Assembly: GCF_000711695.1 (NCBI RefSeq)
Contig: NW_013546968.1
Coordinates: 52,510 to 116,509, forward strand
Direction: 5' to 3'
Length of the DNA: 64,000 nt
Source: Tilletiaria anomala UBC 951
Lineage: Eukaryota; Basidiomycota; Exobasidiomycetes; Georgefischeriales; Tilletiariaceae
Part shown: in pieces, positions 22,801-35,281 of the stretch
How positions within the stretch are numbered: position 1 is the stretch's first letter
Layout of the letters: each line of letters opens with the position of its first letter
Notes under the pieces: model-generated
What the model was told of the DNA's origin: nothing
What the model saw: only the letters and a program-made list of their open reading frames with translations
Databases searched by the model: none
Position numbers and translations under genes: made by a program

Positions 22801-25800
22801 AGGTTGGCCGGCCACAAGCTTCGCCACACCCATCCAGGACTTTGTCTTGAGCGCGAACGGCAGGTTGGTCTGATTGATGAAGATGTAGGGAGAGTAGATC
22901 TGAACCTTGAATGCGCCGCCAGACTCCGGGAACTTGATGTAGTGAAGGCGCAGTTGCAGCTTGAGTCCATCAATGTCCGTCAGCGTGAGATATTTTTCCA
23001 CTGGGAAATCGTCTGGGTTGTCGGTTGCGACAATCGCAAATTCGCTTGGCGCAAAGACATCTGTCTTCACATCAATGCTGAGCAAGAGCAAATGGGAAAG
23101 CTCGACTACGTGGATTGGTGAAACACCACCCTTCCTAAGATAGCTAGACCAGTTGTGGTTGAGATTTTTGTCAAAGATCCGATATTGGATGTCGTACGGA
23201 AGAAGGTTCTCAACCTCAACCGGAGCTCTCAGCTTGAGGCTCAGTCTCGGGTACATCCGGCCGCGAGGATCCTGCTTGTCGTATGCCGTGTAGCACTGAA
23301 AGAGGAACGGTGCCTCATTCGGGTCTTCAGACATGCAGGTGACGGTGCGTGTCGATCGCTTGACAAGGTCTTGCCAATGCAGCGCCTCTTCTGACCAGCC
23401 ATACTCGAAGCCAGGATCAGGGCGTATCCTTATCCTGTTGTGGTATGCGGCTTCGATGGGCACAGGGCAGTCTTCTGAGGGGGCTATCTTGCGAATCACC
23501 TCCGTAGGATTACCGTCCACATCCACGACAGTGATTTCAACAGGGACCAGTGTGTGGTTTTCGACCTTGAACGTTGAGCGGAAAGTGATCACCTTGACAT
23601 TATCCTGAAGCTTGACTTCGAAGAGGAGACGGTGTGCGACCTTGTCGAGTTTTGGTCGGAGATTGAGAATGAATTCGCCTTCTCTGTCGACGGAGATGTG
23701 CTTCAACCGTTCCCAAGGCATGCCATCGATCTGCAAGGAGAGCATATTACCAGTTGATTCCATGGCGTGCTGCAAAGTGCGAAAGCTGACTTCAGTGATC
23801 TGCGAGTATATTTTCATTTATAGGTCAGTATAACTCACTTCTCGCATGACTTTCCAGTCATCAAAGCGCCACGGCAACTCCTCTCCATCCTCCAGTTGTT
23901 GTGGCTGCGGCTTGATCCTCCGATCCTCGTGTTCAGGCCAGAGACTGATCTTGTAACCCGTTCGATTCCGGATGCGGAAGGGAGCAGCGTTCCGGTACGC
24001 GTTTGGCCTGCTTGACTCATCATTGAGGATGGCGACAGACGTGAGAGCAGTATCGATCAAGGTTGATGTGATGTTCAGCTCCAGTCGTCGGGTAGACGAA
24101 ATGGTCATCGTTGATGATGTGTCATCGCGCGTGCTTGACATGGAAATCATGAATTTGACGGTCCAAGGGTCGATGAAAGGCTCCCAATGAGATCTCGATA
24201 GATTGTAGTAATTGATGTAAGTGTTCAATGAACTTTCCACGCGCAGGTCGGCGGACCAGTCTTGCACGTCCACGCTGAATTTGCCGAAGTTCATGTCAAT
24301 CAACGGAAGGGAGTGCACATCGCCAATAACGATGACCTGCAGACCTGCAAAAGATGCCTTCAATAGCTCCTTCGACATGAGCAGCTGCGCAGAGACGATC
24401 CGTTCACTGCGCGCTGTGGCCGCACTGGCACTGGTATCTTTATGTTGTGATCCGATGGTCCGCGCCTGCTCAGACCTTAGGGATTGTGCGCTGGCGCTCG
24501 TCGCGACTGAGGTCTGACGCTTCGGATGCCGACCTGGTTGGGCGTACGTCTCTTCATTACCCTGCGAAGAGAGTTCGATTGCCTTGTTGATGACCGACGA
24601 GATGAGCATGATGTCGCGGTACGCCACGCGCAGGATTAGCGGATCCACGTCAATCTCAATGCTCGTCATCAGCCGCAAGGAAGATGCCCTGGAGTCCATA
24701 GAGAACGTCAAATTGAAGTTGTCTAAGAAGCGGACAGTGTCTTTGGGCTTGTTCATGCGACACATGAACACCCCGAATTGATCGACTGTGAGCGCCAAGA
24801 CACCTTGTTGAGACATCAGAACCTGCTTGATTGACAAAACGATGGCTTCGCTGTCCGCCTTCTCAGGTGTGGCAAGAAGGATGATAGTCGGAGCTACGAC
24901 ATTGACACGATAGGCCAGGGCTGGCTCAGTGTATTCATCTTCGCCTGACATCGCATTCTTCACTGCGTCCCCACTGCGCGAGCGCACATCAGCTGTGGAC
25001 GAGCCCGCTGGAACAATAGCTGATGACTTGGATTTTTGAGGCGACACCTCCTCCACTTTGATCTCCGTGAAGGGACTGGAGAAAAAGTTCAGTAGCGCAA
25101 ACATTGGATCTAGAGAGAAAATGACCTTGGGGCTGTCGACGGTGATGAGTGCTAGAGCGGAGCTGGCGGACTGGGTGTAGCTCAACATGAACTGGTGCCC
25201 GTCGTGTCTGACGGCAGGGACGATCTCTCTGAACTTAGTCTCCTTCTCCGGCCGAGTGTCATGGACCGTGAATGACTTAAGAGCTACCTCGGCTTCTAGA
25301 GATGTGTCAGCAAGCATCTTGAGCTTTACTTCTGTGTCGTTCAGAGCGAAGCGCGCAAGGCTTGCATTCTGCAAGCTCTGTTGACTCGTCGCAGCATTTG
25401 TGAAAAGCTCCAGCTGAATGCCGTGCACAGTAAACAGTAGATCCAAAGTCGTGCGCACGGAGACATTCTCGCCGTCCTCCCGATGTGCGACGGTTCCCAG
25501 CTCGGGCAACATGTCGACAGCGCCACCGTTAATATCATGTGAAGAGTTTTTTGCTTGGGGCGGAGGCGACTTATTCGCGGCCACATTCACCGATGGTGCC
25601 GTTTCACTATCATCCTCGATGACGAACGCCTTGGGGATAGATTGTGTGAGGGCCATGATAAAGCAGTACTGCTGTTCCGTCAGCATCATGTTGACGTCAG
25701 ACATTCTGGCCAGCACCTGTGTGTCGGGTTGAGCGCTGCTTGCGGCATTATCAACGTGATCAGTATGAGTCACGTCGAATGAGATGTTGACATCGTCGAT

Positions 25801-28800
25801 CATCTGCACGCGGTATTCTTGGTTACCGAGGTGCATCCGGGACGCGAGGCGGATGTGCCGGAGGCCCGCTTCAATCTTGGTGACGACATGATCTGTATCC
25901 GGAGCCTGGAAGGTGTTGTGCGCGTATATCTCACCCAAATTGGCGATCATCACGTTCGGTGAGCGGGGATCGCGCGGAAGGACGACGATCGGCGTCTTGA
26001 TAACGACGTCGTAGTGCATTTTGACGACGCGCTGTTGCAGCTGGGATGCCTGGGCACTTGCAGCCTGTGTGGCAGCGTCGTAGACCGACTTCATCTGCGC
26101 GAACTTATTGAAGAATTGCAACAGTTCCTTGACCGGCTCATCGAGGAAGGTGAAACGGAGCGATCCGGTCCGCAGCCAGATGGAAGCGTCGTAGCCGGGG
26201 TACGTCGTACCTTCCGTGGCGTCGAATGTCTCGTACGTAAAGTCGGCCAGCTCGTCGCCTTCGATTGCAAGCAGCTTAGCGAAGCTCGGGTCTGCAAACT
26301 TGCGCTGCACATTGTCGGTCAAAGACAACGAGCCCAGACGCGCAGCCACTCTGATGCTCTCGCCACGCAACAGCACGGCGACGTCTGCAGTGGACAGCGT
26401 GAGTGTCGCGAGGAGGATGCCGTCGTTATTCAGGCGCAAGACGATCGAATTGAGCTTGACACGCACGCGCAGCTTCTCCTTTCGCTCCACGGCTTGCGCT
26501 TTCGCGTCCCCGTGGTCGCCTTCGATGGCCTCGCCTGGTTTTGCGCCAGCATTGACCGAAGGATGCTCGACGGGGACGAATGTCTATTGGGGAGCATGCA
26601 AAATGCAGCCAGGTGAATGGCTTCGGCGTATGAAGAAGCAGAGGTAATGCTGTCACTCACTGTCATGATCCAGTCGTAGGCAACAAGGATGCTTGCGCGT
26701 GTGAGCGTGAGGTTGATTGTAGAGAGCTCGACGTTGATGCTCTGGTCGATTCCCTCGTACTTGGTCATGAACTCTGGATGTTCAGCATCGACGCGCGTGT
26801 ACTGGACGTAGACGAGATCCCGAGGACCGCGGGGCGAGGATCCCGGCAGAGTATTCTGCCTCGAAGCATTCGAGCTGTCACCAAGCGAGCGCGACGTGAT
26901 CAAATAGCGGAACTGCTCGCCCTCGTGCTCGATGATCTTGTCCTCCAGATCGAGCGACCGCAGACCGACGTTGACGTCCAAATGGAAGGGGAAGACGGCG
27001 ACATCGACAAAGAAGCCCTCGAACGTTGCCTCGACCAGCAGCTTGTCCGGCTTGCTGGGGTCGGTGTTAGATTTGAAAATCGAGCCCTGCAACAAGTCGA
27101 CGCTGAAGTTGAGCTCAAAATTCTTCTGGTTCATGTTGACTTTGTCGGCCTGAGCATCTTCTGCATCCTGGAACTCGTCCTTTCCGACGTCCTCGTCCTC
27201 GCCTGCGTTGTCCGCATCATCATCATTATCAATATCATCGACGAGATACTCGTTCTCGCTCCTTCGGAGCTGACCAGCCAATCGCTGACGCCGCTGCTTG
27301 GAAAGGTCGAGCGTCGCAGCGCTGTCACTGCTACGTAGAGCCGCCTGCTGCTCTTGTGCAGCGCGCGGTTTGGTTGCGGCAGTCGTAGGCTCAGCCTCGG
27401 AGCTGCCCGACCCGATGTTGGGAATGGCGATATCGATGATGCGCATGAGCATCTTGTATTTACGATCGGACAAGTTGACGCGCAACTTCGGAAGGTGTCC
27501 GGTCATCTTGAACTTAGTCAGGTTCGGCGCCTTCGAGAGGATCGAGTTGTGCAGTGTAAAGTCGAGGTTGATGCGCTCGAGTAGATGCAGGCGGTGGTCC
27601 GTCGTGTCCGACGACAGGCCGACGAGGCACGAGCGCAGATCGGTTCCCATGACGAGCTGGGCAGCTTCTAGCTTGACAAAGAAGCGGTCGTACATCAGGT
27701 CCTCCAGCTGGCGGTAGTCTTCCTCAGTGTACTGCTTGTGCTGCTTGGAGCGTACCGTATCGAGCGCGGCCTTGTCCGCGAGCAGGCTCGAGACGCTGAT
27801 GCGACCCGCGTCGAGGACCATGTGCTGGCACTTGCGGACTGTTACGTCCTCCGGCAGGATGATAATGGGCGCCTTGACATCGACGTTCATGTTGATCGTC
27901 TTGTGGTTCTCCAGCGCGTTCTCCAGTCCGGTGCGGGTCTGCTTTCGGATACCCTCAATTGTCTCCCCTGCGACGTCGATCAGCGCGCCGATGAGCTCCA
28001 GCTCGCTCTCCGGCGGCTCGAAGAACTTGACAATCGCTTCGATGTAGCTCCGGTGGTAGATGATCTCGGTACTGCGCAGATGCAGAGTCAGCGCATTATC
28101 CGCTCGGTCGTCAAGCGGCTTGTTCTCAAACTTGAGGTAGAAGAACGGATCTTCCGGGTTTGACTCCTTGCGTAAGTCCTTCTCCATCTGCTGCAAGGTC
28201 GCAGGCGCACTGTTCTGCCTGCCAGGCATGTCGAACTTGTCATCCTTAACACGGACGATCTGTGGGTAGAGCGAGTTGGGCGTGGTGCCGTCATACACCT
28301 TCAAGCCACCGAGCGAGACGGCAGCTTCGAGGTTGTCGATGCGCTGGATTATGTCCGCTTGCAAACAGTCGAACACAAGGCTGACAATGTCCGCTCCACG
28401 ACGCTGGTCTCGCAGCGAGAAGGAGCCGGTCTGCAACTTTGCTGACAGGCGAAGTTTCATTGCCTCCCGAGGCAGATCCAGCGTAATCTCGCGTGCTGCG
28501 CCGGCAGTGGACTCATCCCACTCGATGGCATCGTAAAGCTCTCTCCGCTGCTCCTCGTTCAGCACACTCTCCTCCTGGTTCTTGCTCTGTGCGCCCCCTC
28601 CGCCCCACAGCCAGCCCAGCCATCCGCCGCCACCCTCGCCACCTGCAGCTTCGTGATCAGCTTGCGCGTTTCCTGCAACTTGATGCGGCCCATGCTTGCG
28701 CGCAGCTTCCCTCTCCTTGCGCAGCTCAAAGCGCGCGATGCTGCGGTAGAATCTGATGTCCTTGTAGTCAAGACGTCGCTCAAGTGAATCGAGCTCGGAG

Positions 28801-30060
28801 CCTTCCGTGGCCTGCGCGACCACACCTCCCGCCTGCTGCTGTGTCTTTTCCTCGGCGCTTTTTTCCTTTTCTTTGAAGAGGCGCACATACTCTTTGCGGT
28901 CGTCTCTGCGCTGCTGAAAGTACTCCCAGGACCACAAGCGGTGCTTTTCATGGACCTCGTTGAGGATCGCTCGCCCGGCGAAGCGCAGCAGCGCGCGCGG
29001 CCTGTTTTCCTCCAGCTCCTCGGGAGAAGGTCGGAAGCGTCGATACTGCGCTTGGCGCGTGTAGAAGTGGAAGAGGTCGGTAAGGGAGATCAAGTCGTGG
29101 TACTGCTCATCGTCGAGTGCAAAGCCAAGCTCATCGAAGAGAAGCTGTGCATCGAGCTTGGGAGTGTCGTCCGTCATGGTGCGGCGCATGACCAGGCGTC
29201 CGGCGCCGGACACAGGCTTGAGCACGAACTGGTGGTCTGGTAGGTGTCCATCTCGCGCGATGAGAGCATTGAATTTTTCCTGCGCCTCGTTCACTTCGTT
29301 CTCTGCTAGACTTCCGCTATCCGTATCGAAATACACTGCGAGCGACTCTAATCGCGCGAGCTTGTGGATACCCTGAGCGCTGTTCTGAATGAACGTCGGG
29401 TTCCAATCTGCATCGGTGGAGACTGCGCTGAACTCGGCGAGGGTGATACCAGCGCTGAAAGGGTGCTCGGGATTGGAGATGGCGTCTTCGTAGCGTATGT
29501 GAATATTCCGCACGGTAATCTGCAGATTATCGACGATCTTGGTGACGAGAGAGGAGGTAAAGGACTCAGACTTGTTTGCGTCTTCGGCAGAGGTCTGCAG
29601 AACAGTATCCCTTCCTAGCAGTTCTGCATTCGCCAGCTTCTCCTGCTTGACTGCTTGTGCACGCGCATCTTCCTCCTCTTCATCCACCTCTGCACTTGCA
29701 GCCTTGGGTACAGCGAGGAGGAAGACATTTTCGACGAGGACTCGCACGGGTTTCCCTTTGAGATTTGACCACGGTATGGAAAGCGTTAGGTCACCCAGAT
29801 ACCCCTCCTTCACATCAATCGGCAGCCTGAACTTGTCCAATGCCGATGTCTTTAGACGTAAGCTGTGCAGGCGAGAACGGCGCGTGACGTAACAGATTCA
29901 GGAGGTCAGCCCGATAGATAGCACGACCGCGCCTGCTGACTCACTTTTTGAGCTTCACGTCTCCGCTCCAGATGCCGATATTGAGCTGGCTGGTGTTGAG
30001 CCCATCGACATACGCCGCCAGGAATCTATTGAGGACGGAGGCGAGGACGCCCTCCAACAT
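19868..30060 (-). CDS. VPS13: Vps13 bridge-like lipid transfer protein
   Basis: Seven exons (30060-29945, 29862-26661, 26583-23839, 23799-20295, 20232-20166, 20090-20021, 19948-19868) join in phase to 3261 aa. Vps13 forms a hydrophobic channel moving phospholipids between organelles at contact sites (ER, mitochondria, vacuole, endosome). The chorein N-terminus is clear: [20 protein letters not shown], then [20 protein letters not shown], then [16 protein letters not shown]. The middle carries repeating beta-groove modules. The adaptor-binding domain ([35 protein letters not shown]) lies in the large third-from-N block. The ATG2-like C-terminal region includes [20 protein letters not shown]. 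The last three small exons complete the PH-like tail ([17 protein letters not shown], then [16 protein letters not shown], then [15 protein letters not shown]). One intron is only 39 nt. Confidence 0.95.
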
Positions 30061-30649
30061 GGTTGCGGCGAGGGCGCGCTGCTGGGTATGTGACTGGAGA
30101 GCCTACGTCATGTGTGCGCCCACGTTGCGTGCCCCCTTTGGAGTCGGCTGTAGAGAGCAAGAGCTGATGGGGAGGGGATCAGCACGGGGCGCAGGTGCGA
30201 GTGTGGGAGCGATGCCTCCGATCCAGTACCGCCGTTGGTTTTGCGGCCCTGTTGTGGGAATGAATGCAGTACAGGAGATGAATGAACCGCCAATGGGATG
30301 CGATGTCATCTTGGCATTAGCCGATTCGACAAAAAGGTCACACCGCACGAACCACTGGCTGTTGAATGCGCCCCCCCTTCCCCGCGGCTCGTCGCCGATC
30401 GCAGTGGTGAATCACAGCGAAACCGCTACCGATAGCAGCACACAGCAATGCGTCCGCCGCTCTCACCGCACGGTTCCAGCTTCCAACCCTAATCTCCGCT
30501 CGACTAGTTTGGCGTAATGCTCAGAAAATGCGCACTGGGCTGAGATCACACACGGGATTTCTTGTCGAAATACTATGAACCATTCTTTGGAGAACCGATG
30601 CGTCGGCAATGGGGCTGCAATACAGGCAAAAGCGCAAGTTGGCTGCCGA
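30061..30649. other. Tandem intergenic region VPS13 / PFS2
   Basis: 589 bases between the VPS13 start codon and the PFS2 stop codon, both genes being on the minus strand. It should hold the PFS2 terminator and the VPS13 promoter. No coding feature is supported. Confidence 0.45.
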
Positions 30650-32421
30650 TCATCCTGATAGAAACCCGCCACCACCACCACCTCCTCTGCTATCCCGACC
30701 GTAAAAATCGGCCCTCTCAAAGGTGTATCCATCGAACTGCTGCTGCTGCTGATGTGGATAATGCCCACTGTGCCCCGGCTCGGCCCCACCAGGCCTTGAG
30801 CGCGCCCAGAACTTGGTCGCGTGATCGTTGCCTCCGCTCGCAAGAAGGTGGCCCAGCGGATGCCACGAGAGACTCCAGATGTTCGAGTTGTGCGCCTCGT
30901 CCATCGCCAGCAATGGTGCTTCCGGATCTTCCGCTTGCAACGACCAGTAGATCATCGAACCTTCCGAGCCGCCCGAAACGAGCAGGTCGCAGTGGACCGG
31001 GTGCCACGCGACGCCTGTTCCACGTTAGTGCATGATGCAATCGAGTCAGACAACAGCATGATGGGGTTGGTCGATCAGTCTTTGGCACTCACTGCAAACT
31101 TCATTCTTGTGCCCTCGCAATGTGTAGAGCTCTTTCATAGCACGAATGTCGTAGATGCGTAAAAAGTGGTCTCGTGATGCAGTCACAACGAGATTGTTCG
31201 ACGGCCCACCCCACTTGCATGCCTGGATCGTTTGCTTGTGGCCATGTCTGCGGGCGGTTACGGCGATGAGACCGCGTTGCTCAACACCTGGTCCCCTCGT
31301 AAAGCGCCAAGACGGAGAGAGTACTCACAGCGTCGCCAGGTTGGTGCCACTTCGCGGATCCCAAAAGTTGACCAGATTGTCTTTGCTGCCAGAGACAATG
31401 AGGCCCTTTGTCGGGTGCCAATCAACGCACTTGACGTCCCACCCATGCCCTCTGAGCGTCGTTTCCTCCCGCGCCTCATCGAATGCCCAGATCTTGAGCG
31501 TCGAGTCATCGCTCGCCGTGACGAAGCGCGCATCATCCGGGCTAAAGCTGACGCCTCGAATGGCTTCGCGATGTCCTTCAAACGCTTGCAGATTGTTCAT
31601 ATTGGTCTGGAAATATTTGATGATGCCGTTCTGATCGGCAGAGACGAGCCAAACACCCGACTTGGACCATTCAAACGCTCGCACTGGCGAGTCATGCGCT
31701 TGCAAGATCGTCTCGAAATTAAACGTCAGTCCGTTCCATAGTGTGAACTCGCCTGACTGCGAGCCTGTCAGCAGCCTCCGACCTTCAGGCGTCCACTGCG
31801 CGGCACACGAGAAGCGTCAGCGGCGGTTTTTAGCCACTTCGACTGCGACAACACTCACTTGAACAATGTTAACCGGGCAGCGGACCTTGTTCGTAGATGT
31901 ATGAACGGGCGTCGTTGCTATTGAAGTGCTCGATCTTGAGTATGCAAAAGGCGGGTGAAGCTGGTCAAAGGAGCAACGAATGGTCAGAGGTGCATTCGAT
32001 AGTTAAGCAAAAGGCAAATGCAACGGCATGAACCTTGCTGATCGAGTGCACGCTAGGCCGCATGTATTCGTCATCGTGTCGATAGCACGTTCGATGTAGC
32101 CGGTCCTGCAAGTCAAATTCCAAAAGTCAGGGAATCATGCCGTCGCTTCATCTCCGTCCAGCAGCCCAAGTTCTGACTTACAAGGTTGTAGCGCATGTAC
32201 GTGCCAAAGTAATCGACGGTCCGTCTCTGCAGGAACTTCCTAGCTCTCCGCCCTTCGAAACCAGCTGCCTGAGCCGCAGCCTGCGCAGCCTGCTCCTCCT
32301 CTATCCGCACATCGATGGGCGGCGCCTGTGGCGGCTCGTGCGCCAGGTGGTCGGGCGACCACGCTGGCCGCTTGCTGGACGACGGTCCAGCGACAGTCGC
32401 GCTCGATGGCTCTCCAGACAT
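30650..32421 (-). CDS. PFS2: Cleavage/polyadenylation factor WD-repeat subunit Pfs2
   Basis: Six exons (32421-32182, 32105-32034, 31960-31859, 31795-31329, 31247-31093, 31014-30650) give 466 aa. Pfs2 (human WDR33) is the WD-repeat scaffold of the polymerase module of CPF that recognises the poly(A) signal. The N-terminus has [19 protein letters not shown], the family-specific basic strip before the propeller. WD blades follow: VRCPVNIVQ joined to [20 protein letters not shown], then [59 protein letters not shown] and HKNEVC joined to [20 protein letters not shown], with [20 protein letters not shown] last. The C-terminus is short, with five Gln and a Gly run, lacking the long Pro-rich tail of the human protein. 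A donor in intron 2 is GTTCAT, a weak match, but phase and homology support it. Confidence 0.93.
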
Positions 32422-33030
32422 GGCGAGCCTCTTTCAAGCTCGGCGCTAAGAGCGAGAGATGGCGGCAGCAGCTCTGGCTCCCAGACGTCTTCCGTTTCTT
32501 TATGTGGCACTTGCGAGCTCCATTGAGATAGTTGGCAATCCACCGCATCCCCATCTACGTCTTCAACAGCGACCAGCAGAATATGTCCTCGGCTCGATCC
32601 GTGCAATGGGCACATCACGTGACAATGCCGATGGTACCTTGTACTTAAATACTACTGCTGCTACACTCCGGCACAACGATTGGCTATCTCAACAGTCAAT
32701 ATGTTGTTTACTCTCTTTTCCTCCGCGGGCCGACGGTCGAGTCAATGGAAGGCTGATTATGTAACGTTCCTCCATCATCAAGATCTCGCAGTGAGATATA
32801 CTCGTATATATAATCTCCGTGTCATTGATGATCAAGCCTCATTAAGGACCTCCTACATACCAACTCACGTGTGACCTTGTGCCGTCTGACTCGGAAGCTT
32901 TTTGTCTACTTCGAGACCCTGGCCATCGTGCTTGCGTATTCAGCGCCACCTTTGCCGCTCACTCCACACCGGCAGAAACCTCCTTTGAAGGGGGCCGCTT
33001 GATCCACTTCACCTTCCTGCCCCTCCCTCC
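32422..33030. promoter_or_regulatory. Divergent promoter PFS2 / NMA1
   Basis: 609 bases between two divergent start codons. A TATACTCGTATATATAA stretch at about 32796-32812 is the most TATA-like sequence, about 220-235 bases before the NMA1 start. Nothing coding is supported. Confidence 0.4.
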
Positions 33031-34977
33031 ATGCCAGGCCCGCATCTACCACAAGCGATACCTCGGATGACCGACTCGACCTCCGGGCCTGGGGGGCCTT
33101 CATCGCTCAAGTTCGCATCCCTCAGCGTCCAGTCGTACGTGTTGGACAGCCCTCCCTTCACAGGCACTGCAGTCGGAGGGTCTGGTAACACTCCGGGCCC
33201 GTCCGGTTCGAGCGAACAGCAGCCACTGGAGAGCCCGCCAACAGGGCAAGAGAAGGACATGCCTGCCGGCGAGAATCATACCACTTACTCTTCCTCTCGC
33301 ACGTCTGCCGAAGACGACGGCGGGAAGACGCCGAACCACCACGCCGCCCGGTTATCAGAAATGCATCCATTCGGCCAATATCGCCAAGAAATATCAGCAG
33401 AGGAAGGAACTCGATCACAAGCATCATCTCGGGATCAAACTCTTCCGCGGGACCAGGATGTGCCGAACTGGAATCTTGATAGCCAGCAAAGGCTGCCGCC
33501 CTCTTACCCGAACGGGTTGGGCAGCCCACGGCCGGCATACTCGATGCTGGCGGAAGACTTGGATGGCGTGGAAGATGCAACGTCGGTCATCACCGATCGC
33601 GGCGTAGACGAAGAGGTCGATGGAGATGGGACAGCTTTCGTGCTACGCCGCTCAGGATCATTTTCTGTACACAAGGTACCCGTACAGCCGCAGTCGAGGG
33701 TGAGCAACCAGCCCTGGCGAAGTAGATAGGGCCTGAAGTCTTATTTTTGAATTACCTCTTTACAGGATCAATATCGATTCCCAAAGCATCGCTTACCGCT
33801 CAGGATGCGGGACGAATCCAAAATCCCACTGATCATCGTCGCCTGCGGGAGCTTTTCCCCACCAACATACTTGCATCTGTGCGTGGCTCGCTTCTCTGGC
33901 ATCCGTGGTGCGCGCCCCACTTCACTGGAACTTTGCTAACGACTGCATACCTACCTGTTTTCATTTGCCTGCTGTGGAATGCAGGCGTATTTTTGAAATG
34001 GCCAAGGATTCTATTGTCGAATCTGGCAAGTACGAGCTGCTCGCTGGCTACTACTCGCCCGTGTCAGATTACTACAAGAAGGAGGGGCTTGCGAAAGCGA
34101 CGCATCGAGTACGCATGTGCGAGTACGTATCGTATCAATGCTCGAAGTTGCAGACATCGCCGCTCATGCATTATGATGCTCTCTTCCTGTGCGACGCAGG
34201 CTTGCGGTGGAGAAGACATCGACATGGCTCATGGTCGACGCGTGGGAGTCGCTACAAGACGAGTACCAGCGCACTGCCGTCGTGCTGGATCATTTCCACG
34301 AGGAGGTCAATGCAGGACCCGATGGAGGTGTCAAGCTCAGCGATGGCTCACACCGACCAGTAAAGATCATGCTTCTTGCAGGTGGAGACTTGATCCAGAG
34401 CATGGGCGAGCCCGGCGTTTGGGCGGAGCCAGATGTGAGTCCTGCTGCCATCGTCGTTCCGAGTGTCATTCACCCCAGACTCGCTCATTTCTGAATTCAT
34501 TTACTGGCAGCTGCATCACATCTTGGGCAACTATGGCTGCTTAATTGTGGAAAGGACCGGCGCAGATGTCTGGTCCTTCTTGCTTGGGCATGACCTTTTA
34601 TGGCGGTATCGGCGGAATCTCAAGGTGAGCAACCAGAAAGACAGCCTTGCTGCGTCAGAGGGGCGTACCTAAAAGTATTTTCTCTTATGGCCCCTTTGAT
34701 GCACCAGATCGTCAAGCAAACAATCTACAACGACATTAGCAGTTCCAAAGTTCGCCTCTTTGTCCGTCGCGGGCTGAGCATCAAATACTTGTTACCGAAC
34801 TCAGTGATAAACTATATCGAAGAGCACAAATTGGTGAGCCGGCCTGCGCAAAGCAGAGTGCTCCTCTCCCCCATCTCAAGTTCTGGTACTGACAGTCCAT
34901 CGGTCTCTTTCCCCCGTCTCGAACAGTATCGGCTGCCTGAAGAAGAGGATCTTGAATTGAAAGAGACAAACTGGTAG
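33031..34977 (+). CDS. NMA1: Nicotinamide mononucleotide adenylyltransferase with long N-terminal extension
   Basis: Seven exons (33031-33699, 33766-33878, 33985-34122, 34200-34434, 34511-34624, 34708-34833, 34927-34977) encode 481 aa. It makes NAD or its deamido form from ATP and the mononucleotide. The nucleotidyltransferase domain starts at about residue 243: GSFSPPTYLH (251-260) is the GxFxPxTxxH ATP site, then FEMAKDSIVESGKYELLAGY, STWLMVDAWESLQDEYQRTA, KIMLLAGGDLIQSMG, CLIVERTGADVW and NDISSSKVRLFVRRGLSIKY, the last being the SxTxxR-like site. The first 223 residues, all in exon 1, are Ser/Pro/Gln-rich and apparently disordered. Usual fungal homologues are roughly 400 aa or less. Start could also be the ATG at 33067. 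Confidence 0.93.
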
Positions 34978-35281
34978 AGATTGCCAAAAATGTGGAACCC
35001 AAATGCAAAACCTTGTACTCGCGCATGTGCCTCACGGCCCGCAATGATACCTACAGGACTTTGGAAAAGCCAAGCAAATCATTGTGGTCGCTTGCGGGAG
35101 GGAAACAAGTCTGCGCCTGCGGACGAATTGGAAGTGTTGCAGTGTGACCAGAGCTGCGCGAGAAGTAGGCCAAATTCAACTCGAAATAGGTACAAGTGAT
35201 TAGCATAGATTCCAGGTGTGTAAAAATTCAGCTAGCAGACTGTCGCGGGCGCCAAAATGACCTTTGGAGCAACAGCTTCTA

